Below, one piece after another: positions 7,080 to 14,508 of a stretch of 26,620 bases of DNA. How positions within the stretch are numbered: the stretch's first letter is position 1; every line of letters begins with the position of its first letter. Position numbers and translations under genes: made by a program. The notes under the pieces were generated by a model. It searched no databases. It saw only the letters and a program-made list of their open reading frames with translations, and was not told the DNA's origin. Origin of the DNA: Moryella indoligenes (GTDB lineage: Bacteria > Bacillota > Clostridia > Lachnospirales > Lachnospiraceae); the NCBI RefSeq assembly GCF_030812885.1, contig NZ_JAUSTO010000020.1, positions 1 to 26,620 on the forward strand. Reading direction: 5' to 3'.

Positions 7080-7104
7080 CAAAAATGCGGATTCCGCATT
7101 TTTG
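7080..7104. promoter_or_regulatory. Palindromic operator candidate O2, just downstream of the promoter
   Basis: A 25-bp palindrome with arms CAAAAATGCGGA (7080-7091) and TCCGCATTTTTG (7093-7104) around one unpaired base. It covers the early transcribed region. It could also act as an early terminator, because the RNA hairpin ends in five U residues. Confidence 0.7.
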
Positions 7105-7131
7105 TATCATTATTAGACAGGGATGATGAAA

Positions 7132-8385
7132 ATGGAAATTCGCAGGGATACCTATCTGAACAAGTTGATTTCCAAGCGTCATAATGGGTTGATTAAGGTC
7201 ATTACCGGGGTTCGCAGATGCGGAAAATCGTATCTGCTTTTTGAGTTGTTCAGAGAGTATCTCAGGAAGAGTCAGGTTCCGGACGATCATATTATAGAGA
7301 TGGCTTTTGATGCCTATGAGAATAAAAAGTATCGGGATCCGGAAATATTCTTTCCTTATCTGAACGAACGAATTAACGACCAGGATCAATACTATGTGCT
7401 ATTGGACGAGGTGCAGCTTCTCGGAGATTTTGAGTCCATTCTGAATAGCCTGGTGCGAAGGAAAAACGTTGATGTCTATGTGACAGGCAGCAACGCAAAA
7501 TTTCTTTCCAAAGATATCATTACAGAGTTCCGCGGGCGTGGTGATGAAGTGCATATGTATCCGCTGACATTTGCGGAGTTCATGTCTGTGTATGAGGGTG
7601 AGAAAGCGGATGGATGGCGCGATTATGTGCTTTATGGAGGAATTCCGCTAATACTCACATTTACCACGCCGGATCAGAAGGGCGATTTTCTGAAATCACT
7701 GTTCGAGGAGACGTATATCTCCGATATTATCGGGAGAAATAATGTCAGAAATAAGGTGGAGCTGGAAGAACTTCTGAATATTCTGTCTTCTTCCATCGGC
7801 TCTCTGACGAATCCGAGCAAGCTGTCTGCAACTTTTAAGAGCGTAAAACATACGACTATCAGTAAGATGACGATCAAACGCTATATCGATTATCTTGAAG
7901 ACGCTTTCCTGATTGACAGTGCAATTCGCTACGATATAAAAGGTAAGAAATATATTGATACACCATCCAAGTATTATTTCACGGACCTGGGTCTTCGAAA
8001 TGCCAGATTAAATTTCCGACAGGTCGAAGAAACACACGCGATGGAGAATATCATTTTCAATGAACTGAAAGTCAGGGGATATAACGTCGATGTAGGCGTT
8101 GTTGTGATGAATGAAAAAGATCAGACAGGTAAAAAAATAAGAAAGCAACTAGAGATTGATTTTGTCTGCAATAAAGGTTCCAAACGTTACTATATTCAGT
8201 CGGCATTTGCTATGCATGATGAAAAGAAAATGCAGCAGGAACAACGCTCTCTGGTCAATACAGGCGATGGGTTCAAGAAAATCATAATCACAAAAGATGC
8301 CATAGCACCGCTTTACAATGAAGAAGGTGTGTTGGTGATGAGCGTTTTTGACTTCCTGTTAAATCCTGACAGCATGGATTTATAA
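7132..8385 (+). CDS. AAA_14 / DUF4143 family ATPase
   Basis: The protein is about 417 residues. Numbering from the ATG at 7123, the Walker A motif GVRRCGKS is at 29-36 and the Walker B LLDEVQ has Asp95-Glu96. A sensor-like VYVTGSNAKFLS follows, then RGRGDEVHMYPLTFAEFM, and a DUF4143 C-terminal half (YGGIPLIL, then TISKMTIKRYIDYLEDAFLI, YYFTDLGLRNARLN, and a PD-(D/E)XK-like NIIFNELKVRGYNVDVG ... LEIDFVC). Members are widespread in Firmicutes and usually unassigned. Three in-frame ATGs (7123, 7126, 7132) are possible; 7132 has the best spacing from AGGG and fits homologue starts. Two palindromes flank its promoter. Repeat R2 starts 53 bp after the stop. Confidence 0.85.
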   Translation: MEIRRDTYLNKLISKRHNGLIKVITGVRRCGKSYLLFELFREYLRKSQVPDDHIIEMAFDAYENKKYRDPEIFFPYLNERINDQDQYYVLLDEVQLLGDFESILNSLVRRKNVDVYVTGSNAKFLSKDIITEFRGRGDEVHMYPLTFAEFMSVYEGEKADGWRDYVLYGGIPLILTFTTPDQKGDFLKSLFEETYISDIIGRNNVRNKVELEELLNILSSSIGSLTNPSKLSATFKSVKHTTISKMTIKRYIDYLEDAFLIDSAIRYDIKGKKYIDTPSKYYFTDLGLRNARLNFRQVEETHAMENIIFNELKVRGYNVDVGVVVMNEKDQTGKKIRKQLEIDFVCNKGSKRYYIQSAFAMHDEKKMQQEQRSLVNTGDGFKKIIITKDAIAPLYNEEGVLVMSVFDFLLNPDSMDL

Positions 8386-8438
8386 TCAGGCGACACAAAG
8401 CGAGGGTAATAATCTCGGATAGGTCAACAAAAACCTTC

Positions 8439-8785
8439 ATGTCAGAAATTCTGACACGAAAGTATTCGGTATTTCCCGTTCAGCCTCGTATAATCAGAAA
8501 TGAAGGAGAGCAAATCGTCACAAGGCATAATACAGAATAGGAATGTGTCAATAGCAGAACGACGTGCGTTGAACGATTCCGTCAGATGCCGTGATTGATT
8601 CTGGCAGGAGGCAGAACTGGGAAGTACAATTCTCTGCAACAAAAGATTCGATGTACAACAATTTGACAACAGATGCATGGCAGGAGATAAACAATAAAAC
8701 ATGGTGACAGACAGGTATTTTCAGACAACACCGGGGCGAAAACCATGATAACAAGCGGGAACAAATCATCAAAAAATTATCTGAA
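8439..8785. repeat. 347-bp dispersed repeat R, copy 2
   Basis: Ungapped partner of 848-1194 (about 90% identical by eye). It opens with TGTCAGAAATTCTGACA (8440-8456), whose 8-bp arms are perfect here, and contains TATAAT at about 8490. It runs without a break into the MetRS C-domain relic at 8800, unlike copy 1, where the IS begins at the same boundary. No gene is confidently assigned. Confidence 0.8.
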
Positions 8786-8799
8786 ATGGATTCCCGACG

Positions 8800-9273
8800 A
8801 TGCGCTCTCTGGATTCCAAGTCAGAGAATTCTGCTGAGGCAGAAATGTCTGACGACCGGGAGGATACGATTGCAACTGAATCCAGGAATGAAACAATCGA
8901 TTTCTCCAGGGTAAAGATTGAACCTCTGTTTGAGGAGCAGGTTGATTTTGATACCTTCTCAAAGTCCGATTTCCGGGCTGTGAAGGTCAAGGCATGTGAA
9001 GCAGTTAAGAAGTCAAAAAAACTCCTTCAGTTTACACTGGACGATGGAACAGGCACAGACCGCACGATTTTAAGCGGAATTCACGCCTTTTACGAGCCGG
9101 AAGAGCTGGTGGGCAAGACACTGATTGCCATTACAAACCTCCCGCCGAGAGCCATGATGGGCATTGAGTCCTGTGGAATGCTTCTTTCTGCAATCCATGA
9201 GGAAGAGGGCGAGGAGAAGCTTCACCTTCTGATGGTGGACAACCACATCCCGGCAGGGGCAAAGCTGTACTAA
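8800..9273 (+). CDS. Methionyl-tRNA synthetase C-terminal tRNA-binding-domain-like protein (copy 2), probably a gene fragment
   Basis: The 157-residue frame has a Ser/Glu/Asp-rich N-terminus (about 1-45) and then IDFSRVKIEPLFEEQVDFD, VKACEAVKKSKKLLQFTL, LSGIHAFYEPEELVGKTL and LLMVDNHIPAGAKLY. This is the OB-fold tRNA-binding module found at the end of clostridial MetG and as standalone Trbp111/CsaA-type proteins. The linker-like N-terminus favours a detached metG 3' end over a true standalone protein. No convincing ribosome site precedes the ATG at 8800. The reading frame is intact, in contrast to copy 1 at 5862-6420. If made, it could bind tRNA elbows non-specifically. Confidence 0.72.
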   Translation: MRSLDSKSENSAEAEMSDDREDTIATESRNETIDFSRVKIEPLFEEQVDFDTFSKSDFRAVKVKACEAVKKSKKLLQFTLDDGTGTDRTILSGIHAFYEPEELVGKTLIAITNLPPRAMMGIESCGMLLSAIHEEEGEEKLHLLMVDNHIPAGAKLY

Positions 9274-9310
9274 GTACACCATCCGGCATGTATTCTTTTG
9301 CCGGAAAAAC

Positions 9311-10012
9311 ACGACGTACTTCAATGTTGGAAAACAGCTGAAATTTACACACTTACACCAAGCTTATCTCTGGCTTGCGCCGATCGGCATGCATATGAAT
9401 GTGGGGCTTATGAATTTTGTCTACAAGCATCTGCTGTTGGTTGATGAGACGATGGCCGATCGAATGGGAGATCAACTGCTGATGGCCTTCAGTCTGCCTG
9501 TCTGGATTCTGTTTGTTGCGTTTTGGCTGCCGATGATAATCGTACAGTTTTTGGCATTTTCCAAGGAGCTGACGCCGTACCCCTCGTATGCCAGGTGGTT
9601 CAGTGTTCCCGTTGGAGCCATCCCTTTTGGGATGATGGGTCTTGGAATCGGCGCCGGCTCGGCACTGGGACCGGCGATTGAGACCATGTGCTTGAATGTG
9701 GGAAACATTTTTATGTTTGCCGGTTTGCTTGCCGCGCTGCCGGATGAAAAACGGTTTGAAGCATTCCGCGAAGAGCAGGCAAGGCGCAGACAGAGAGAAG
9801 CGGGGCAGCGTCTCTTTGTTCCTGTTTTTTTTTCGCCGGATGGGAGCTCCCGTTTCTCACCTGTTTTCGGTTACGGCATGTTTCGATCAGGTGTGCCGAT
9901 CCCCTTGTTCGCCGGATTCTTTTGGAACATCCGGAGAATCAGGGGATTTTTTGTGCCTGCATGCGTCGGTTTTGGAAACATGAGTGTACTCTGTCACAAA
10001 AATCAGATATAA
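9311..10012 (+). pseudogene. Integral membrane protein (DUF6796-like), 5'-truncated
   Basis: The frame is open from the end of the MetRS relic and reads YFNVGKQLKFTHLHQAYLWL before the first ATG at 9389, so the natural 5' end appears to be lost. Then come hydrophobic segments: LLMAFSLPVWILFVAFWLPM with IIVQFLAF, then a SARWF-like loop (SYARWFSVPVG), and PFGMMGLGIGAGSALGPAIE with MCLNVGNIFMFAGLLAAL. This arrangement recalls DUF6796-type membrane proteins, which I offer tentatively. Beyond about 9800, after EEQARRRQREAG, the translation is basic, aromatic and unlike the family, and crosses a run of nine T residues, suggesting a frameshift or a lost stop. No ribosome site is obvious at 9389. Probably a relic. 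Confidence 0.5.
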
Positions 10013-10013
10013 T
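10008..10013 (+). promoter_or_regulatory. Candidate -10 box for the DUF5058 operon
   Basis: TATAAT at 10008-10013, 65 bp before the start codon. The matching -35 position (9985-9990, TGTACT) fits the consensus at only three of six bases, so an activator or another sigma factor may be needed. Confidence 0.5.
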
Positions 10014-10077
10014 ATAAACCGAAGCTGTTTTTAATGAAATTTTATATTGAAAAATGGAAGGGAAAAGGGGGATGATG

Positions 10078-10803
10078 ATGAGTTTAAGCGATATTTTAAA
10101 TTCCAAACCACTGTATCTGCTGGTAGGCACAGCCTTATTGGTCATTTTTGGCATGTGTATTTTTTTCTGTAAAAGAGCAATTAAGCGGGCAAAGGAACTG
10201 AATATTTCAAAGGACAAAATCAAGTCAGTGATACGAGCTTCCGTTATTTTTTCAATTGTTCCATCGGTTTCTGTGATCATCGGGCTGATTACACTGGCGC
10301 CGATTCTTGGCGTTCCGTGGCCATGGTTCCGGCTTTCGGTGGTGGGCTCTCTCCCATACGAGCTGATGGCGGCGGATCTTTCCGTTAAGGGCGCAGGCTT
10401 TTCCGGCTTTGAAGATTTTTTGAACCATGGAACCCCTGCAGTGATTGGAGCCATTATGTTTGTGATGAGTATTTCCATCATGGCAGGAATGGTGTTCAAT
10501 GTATTTGCACTGAAGAGAGTGCATACAGGTGTGCTCAAAGCGGGAGAAAAGGACACGCCCTTTGTGGATCTGGCCTTGTCTGTTCTTGTCATCGGCATGA
10601 TGTCCGTCTTTGTCCCGGTGCAGTCGGTGAAATCCCGGATTCACCTGCTGACTATTATTGTAAGTATGCTGATCACATGGATCTGTTCCAAGCTGGCGTC
10701 CAGATATAAAATCACTTGGTTAAATGACTTTACGATGTCCTTTGCACTGGTAGGCGCCATGGCAGCGGCAGTTATCTTTACGAATATGGGAATGGGGGGT
10801 TGA
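10078..10803 (+). CDS. DUF5058 family multi-pass membrane protein (putative permease subunit)
   Basis: The protein is about 241 residues with six or seven hydrophobic segments. Landmarks are LNSKPLYLLVGTALLVIFGM, the conserved-looking ILGVPWPWFRLSVVGSLPYE, and MSFALVGAMAAAVIF at the C-terminus. I recognise this as DUF5058, an uncharacterised inner-membrane family that I recall next to amidohydrolase genes. Three stacked ATGs occur at 10072, 10075 and 10078; the last is 7 nt from AAGGGG and is chosen. Its stop overlaps the ribosome site of the next gene, four bases before its ATG, so the two membrane proteins are probably subunits of one transporter. Substrate is unknown; the downstream enzymes suggest an acylated or peptidyl Gln/Glu compound. 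Confidence 0.75.
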   Translation: MSLSDILNSKPLYLLVGTALLVIFGMCIFFCKRAIKRAKELNISKDKIKSVIRASVIFSIVPSVSVIIGLITLAPILGVPWPWFRLSVVGSLPYELMAADLSVKGAGFSGFEDFLNHGTPAVIGAIMFVMSISIMAGMVFNVFALKRVHTGVLKAGEKDTPFVDLALSVLVIGMMSVFVPVQSVKSRIHLLTIIVSMLITWICSKLASRYKITWLNDFTMSFALVGAMAAAVIFTNMGMGG

Positions 10804-10807
10804 TGAA

Positions 10808-11509
10808 ATGTCCAATTATATGAAGAACACGTACCGATACGGTGTCATTGCCACCTTGATTGCCATGGGACTGATGCTTGGGATCCCAGCGGCCATGTGC
10901 ATGATTTACGGAATGTGGCCGGAATGGTCTCTGATCGCCTCGGTTGCGGGACCGCTTCTTGCCCTGTTTGTACCCACCGCCCTTGCAGAGCAGCTCACAA
11001 TGATTCCGATTGGCGGCACCACATGTTATCTGAATTCCATTTTGGGAAATGTAATGAACATCAAATTCCCCTGCTACTTATCGGCAATCGGAACGGTGGA
11101 TGCAACGCCCGGCACCGAAGAAGCCGATGTCATGGGAATGATCGCAGTAACCGTTTCCGGAATGGTTTCCATGATCACCATCGTTTTCGGCGTCATTTTG
11201 CTGGCTCCTTTGAAGCCCATTCTCCAGACAGAAGCCGTGGGAACAGCAACCATGTATATTCTGCCGGCTCTTTACGGCTCCATGGGGATTTCCGCTTTTG
11301 TTTCCACCGGGGCAGGTTCCAAATATAAGGCTCCGAGGAAACCGCTGATTGCGGTTACAGCTTTGGCCATTGTGTACGCCTTCAATTTCCTTATCATGCC
11401 GATTGCAGGAAAAGAAGGGTTTGCCATGCTGATCATGCTGGCAGTCACACTTGGCATCACTTATTTCTATTATCAATCGGGAATTGTTCAACTGGAAAAG
11501 AAGGGCTGA
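10808..11509 (+). CDS. Multi-pass membrane protein, partner of DUF5058
   Basis: The 233-residue protein has about six hydrophobic stretches (for example YGVIATLIAMGLMLGIPAAM and LIASVAGPLLALFVP) and a central Gly/Thr/Asn-rich part, TMIPIGGTTCYLNSILGNVM, with a PCYLSAIGTVDATPGTEEAD loop. The polar GGTTCYLNS-type segment inside a membrane region looks like a substrate or ion path. The start, four bases after the previous stop, has a G-rich site, so translation is coupled. I cannot name the family confidently. Its constant neighbour in this operon, DUF5058, and the enzymes after it suggest one half of a two-component permease. Confidence 0.65.
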   Translation: MSNYMKNTYRYGVIATLIAMGLMLGIPAAMCMIYGMWPEWSLIASVAGPLLALFVPTALAEQLTMIPIGGTTCYLNSILGNVMNIKFPCYLSAIGTVDATPGTEEADVMGMIAVTVSGMVSMITIVFGVILLAPLKPILQTEAVGTATMYILPALYGSMGISAFVSTGAGSKYKAPRKPLIAVTALAIVYAFNFLIMPIAGKEGFAMLIMLAVTLGITYFYYQSGIVQLEKKG

Positions 11510-11510
11510 T

Positions 11511-12428
11511 ATGAAGGAATTCTTACATTCTGTCATAGAATACGGCAAGAGGTTTACAGAAGAGGGAAGGCTCGTAGACTATATTGAAATTTTAAAGGAC
11601 GCAGACAAAAATGCCTTGGGAGTATGCCTGATCGACAAGGACGGAGTTGAATATGAGGCGGGAAAATCCAGAGAGTCATTTGCTATCATGTCCATCGTAA
11701 AGGTGCTGCTGTTTGACTTGGTATTGGAAAACTATGAGTGGTCCGATATCAAAAAGTACATGAGAACAGAGGGCTCATCCAAGCCGTACAACTCCATTCT
11801 TGACCTGGAGGCGGAGGGGGGGAAGCCGGTCAACCCCTTTGTCAATTCGGGGGCGATTACCTCGGCTTACCTGATTTATAAAAAATTCGGGGGTGATTCC
11901 GTTGCGGTTTTGATGGAGCGGGCAAAGGCGGTCATGGACGATGAAACCCTAAGCTACAGCCAAACCCTTCTTGACACCACAAAAAGAGGCGGAGAAAACA
12001 ATCTGGCGCTGGCATGGATTCTGAAAAAGCACGGGACGATTGGAAAGGAAACCGCTGTGGAGGATGTGATTCATCTCTATAATCTCGCCTGCAGCATCAT
12101 GGTCAACACCAGGGATCTGGCTGTTTTTGCATCCACGATTTCAAGAAACGGAAAAAATCTGGCGGGAAAACAAGTCATTCAGAAAGAAAATGCCAGGATT
12201 CTGAGGACGCTCATGGCGATTTGCGGACTTTACGACGATTCCGGGGATTTTGCCATCAGAATCGGGATTCCGGCGAAAAGCGGAGTCGGCGGAGGAATCA
12301 TGGCAACTACGAATCAGGGGATTGGTATTTGCACATTTTGTCCGGGGCTTGACCGCTTTGGAAACTCAAGGGCAGGGCTTAAGATGCTGGAAAAAATTGC
12401 CGGGGAATTACACTTAAACGTTTATTAA
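11511..12428 (+). CDS. glsA: Glutaminase (serine-dependent, beta-lactamase fold)
   Basis: This 305-residue enzyme hydrolyses L-glutamine to glutamate and ammonia in the cytoplasm. The family fingerprints are the catalytic SxxK (Ser61-Ile-Val-Lys64 in FAIMSIVKVL), the NPFVNSGAI block, the TRDLAVFASTISRNGKNL segment and the terminal KSGVGGGI motif. Length fits bacterial GlsA (about 308). The start at 11511 is one base after the previous stop codon and has AAGGG nearby; an in-frame ATG at 11451 lies inside the upstream gene and is less likely. As part of a transporter-amidohydrolase operon it probably processes glutamine released from, or delivered with, the transported substrate. No sign of damage. 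Confidence 0.9.
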   Translation: MKEFLHSVIEYGKRFTEEGRLVDYIEILKDADKNALGVCLIDKDGVEYEAGKSRESFAIMSIVKVLLFDLVLENYEWSDIKKYMRTEGSSKPYNSILDLEAEGGKPVNPFVNSGAITSAYLIYKKFGGDSVAVLMERAKAVMDDETLSYSQTLLDTTKRGGENNLALAWILKKHGTIGKETAVEDVIHLYNLACSIMVNTRDLAVFASTISRNGKNLAGKQVIQKENARILRTLMAICGLYDDSGDFAIRIGIPAKSGVGGGIMATTNQGIGICTFCPGLDRFGNSRAGLKMLEKIAGELHLNVY

Positions 12429-12521
12429 GCACACAGGTGAACATGTGAACCTACTGCTGATTTGGGACGGTCACGGCAGTCAAAGAACGGAAGGATCCTG
12501 ACAAAGAGTAAGGAGAAGAGA

Positions 12522-13922
12522 ATGGATCGATACAATGACGAGCTGGTAAAGCTTGCGAAAAGCATTTGGGAATTTGCGGAAATAAAATGGAAGGAGCATA
12601 AATCTGTCGCAGCGCAAATGGAAGTTTTGAAGAAGCACGGGTTTCAAATCCGTGAAAACCTGGCGGATCTTCCCACTGCTTTTTGCGCAGAATATGGCGC
12701 GGAAGGCGGAGTCACCATCGGAATCTTGGGAGAGTTCGATGCACTGTCCGGTCTGTCTCAGGTGGAGGACCTGGCAGAAAGGAAAGAAAAGAGAAAGGGT
12801 GAATGCGGTCATGGATGCGGGCATCACCTTTTGGGGACGGCATCCATCGGTGCTGCTTTGAAGGTGCGGGATTATATTGAGGTAAACCATCTGAAAGCCA
12901 AGGTGATTTATTTTGGCTGCCCGGCGGAGGAGGGAGGCAGCGGGAAGGCCTTTATGGCGAAGGCGGGCTGCTTTGATGCGGCAGATGTGGCCATTACGTG
13001 GCATCCCTTTACCGGAAATGCCATTTTTACCGGATCCCTTCAGGCGAACAAGCAGGTCTATGTGAGATTCCGGGGAAAGGGCGCTCACGCTGCTGCGTCG
13101 CCTCACCTCGGAAGGTCTGCGCTCGACGGACTTGAGCTGGTCAATATCGGCGTCCAATTTCTGAGAGAACACATGCAGGATTTTGAACGGATTCACTATT
13201 CCATTGTGGATCCCGGGTCTGCCTCTCCAAATGTGGTGCAGCCTTATGCAGAGGGGCTGTATCTTTTGCGTTCAAAAGATACGAAGCATGTCAACCGACT
13301 CTATCAGAGATTTGAAAAAATTGTGGAAGGCGCCGGTCTCATGACGGAAACTGAGCCGGAAATTGTTTTTGACAAAGCTTGTTCCAATGTGATTCCGAAC
13401 TCCGTCATCGAAGAAGAGCTGTACAAGGCCTTTCTGGAAGAGGGGCCAATGAAATTTACGGAGGAAGAAATCCAATATGCCGAAAGGTTTCGGGCAACCT
13501 ACCCGGAGGAAAATATTGAGAGTGAAAATACAATCGGGTTTGCGGAAGATAAAAGCGGAGAGCTGCAATACCTGAAGGAGCATATTCTGTATGATAAAAT
13601 TTTGAAGTACAAGCATTCCGATGAGATTGTGATGGGATCTTCTGACGTGGGAGACTGCTCCAATGCGGTGCCGACTGCACAGATTATTACAGCCTGCTTT
13701 GCCATCGGAACAACGGCTCACTCCTGGCAGGAAGTGGCGCAAGGCAAGTCCTCCATTGCAATGAAGGGTATGCTGAAGGCCTCCAATGTTATGGCAAGGG
13801 CGGCGATTCACCTGATTGAAAACCCGGAACGGGTTCAAAAAGCAAAGGAAGAATTGATTCGGGTTCGCGGAGAACAATTTACTTCACCGATTCCCGATGG
13901 CGCGAAGCCAAGAATGAGCTGA
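12522..13922 (+). CDS. M20-family amidohydrolase (AbgB-like)
   Basis: This 466-residue metal-dependent peptidase/aminoacylase keeps the M20 di-metal ligands in order: GEFDAL (70-75), GCGHH (98-102), the catalytic PAEEGG (134-139), WHP (160-162) and the distal GTTAHSW. The subtype with GEFDAL and HGCGHHLLG resembles AbgB (p-aminobenzoyl-glutamate hydrolase) and related aminoacyl-conjugate hydrolases, which split N-acyl amino acids. It starts with AGGAG at 12511-12515, 93 bp after glsA, and is followed by a strong terminator. The likely role is to cut an imported acyl- or aminoacyl-glutamine/glutamate. The exact substrate cannot be read from sequence. Confidence 0.87.
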   Translation: MDRYNDELVKLAKSIWEFAEIKWKEHKSVAAQMEVLKKHGFQIRENLADLPTAFCAEYGAEGGVTIGILGEFDALSGLSQVEDLAERKEKRKGECGHGCGHHLLGTASIGAALKVRDYIEVNHLKAKVIYFGCPAEEGGSGKAFMAKAGCFDAADVAITWHPFTGNAIFTGSLQANKQVYVRFRGKGAHAAASPHLGRSALDGLELVNIGVQFLREHMQDFERIHYSIVDPGSASPNVVQPYAEGLYLLRSKDTKHVNRLYQRFEKIVEGAGLMTETEPEIVFDKACSNVIPNSVIEEELYKAFLEEGPMKFTEEEIQYAERFRATYPEENIESENTIGFAEDKSGELQYLKEHILYDKILKYKHSDEIVMGSSDVGDCSNAVPTAQIITACFAIGTTAHSWQEVAQGKSSIAMKGMLKASNVMARAAIHLIENPERVQKAKEELIRVRGEQFTSPIPDGAKPRMS

Positions 13923-14020
13923 TGGGCTTCTGCAAAACCCGGTGCGGAAGGCGGAATACGGCGAGAGCCCTTGGCGCGGAGTGTACCATAGGTCAGATTT
14001 CAGGCGGGCCAGCCCTAACA

Positions 14021-14043
14021 AAGCACCCTTCGGGGTGCTTTTC
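14021..14043 (+). terminator. Rho-independent terminator of the DUF5058-glsA-M20 operon
   Basis: AAGCACCC (14021-14028), a TTCG tetraloop, GGGTGCTT (14033-14040), then a short T-run. The 8-bp stem is perfect. It lies 98 bp after the M20 stop. Confidence 0.9.
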
Positions 14044-14124
14044 AAATAATGTAGAAACGCCTCTTGCAAGTTTGTTTTTTGCGAATATAGTTTCTATATC
14101 CCGTTTACAAATCTGGCATCTGGC

Positions 14125-14218
14125 ATACAAAACTGGCGTTTCGCTTTCAAATGTGCAGTTTTCAATTTATAAACAAGCATCTCGCCTTACAAACTGGCGC
14201 CTCAGATTACAACTCAGC
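14125..14218. repeat. 94-bp direct repeat, copy B
   Basis: 92 of 94 bases match 1-94 in the same orientation. Here one more ~20-nt unit (TTACAAATCTGGCATCTGG) lies upstream at about 14105. The repeat ends abruptly at 14218, where it has replaced the 3' end of the minus-strand gene that starts at 14496. Confidence 0.8.
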
Positions 14219-14496
14219 TCAAAATCCTTTTTGTAGATATTGAAACGGACTTCTTCCAGGAGGGATTCCGTTCCTGCGCCGTCATTACTGATGGCTTTAT
14301 CCAACTGATCTCTTTTCTCCTCCGGAATCAGGTCATAGATCAGCCTGCTGCACGCACGGACGATTTCCTGTCCCAGTTCATGATCCTTATAGGCTTCCGT
14401 CTGCTCCACAAGGTAAGCCAGATCTGCTTTTTGATCCCCGGTCAGGCCGGCAGTGATCTTGTGCATGATTTTATTGAATTCTTTTTCCTTCGCCAT
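14167..14496 (-). pseudogene. N-terminal fragment of an uncharacterised (possibly TPR-type) protein, truncated by repeat B
   Basis: Residues 1-95 (MAKEKEFNKIMHKITAGLTG ... ALLEEVRFNIYKKDFEL-like end) read as a helical, charged protein. The final 15 codons lie inside the 94-bp repeat and are spurious. In Lachnospiraceae a similar start (helices ending in an FNIYKKDF segment) heads longer tetratricopeptide-like proteins; that comparison is from memory and tentative. The start has a perfect AGGAGG site and lies 12 bp after the stop of the upstream minus-strand gene, so the two formed an operon. The C-terminal bulk has been lost to the rearrangement at 14218. Confidence 0.65.
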
Positions 14497-14508
14497 GTTT
14501 TCCTCCTG

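Noticed and set aside
7080..7104. Palindrome O2 as a plain terminator
   Set aside because: It lies between a consensus promoter and its own gene and shares its core with O1 upstream of the promoter, so an operator role fits better. Attenuation is not excluded.
12480..13196. 238-codon minus-strand ORF
   Set aside because: Antisense of the M20 gene; no recognisable motif or ribosome site.
13923..14124. Possible small gene after the M20 operon (plus-strand frame from 13922)
   Set aside because: The frame runs through the terminator and the 94-bp repeat, and has no family features.
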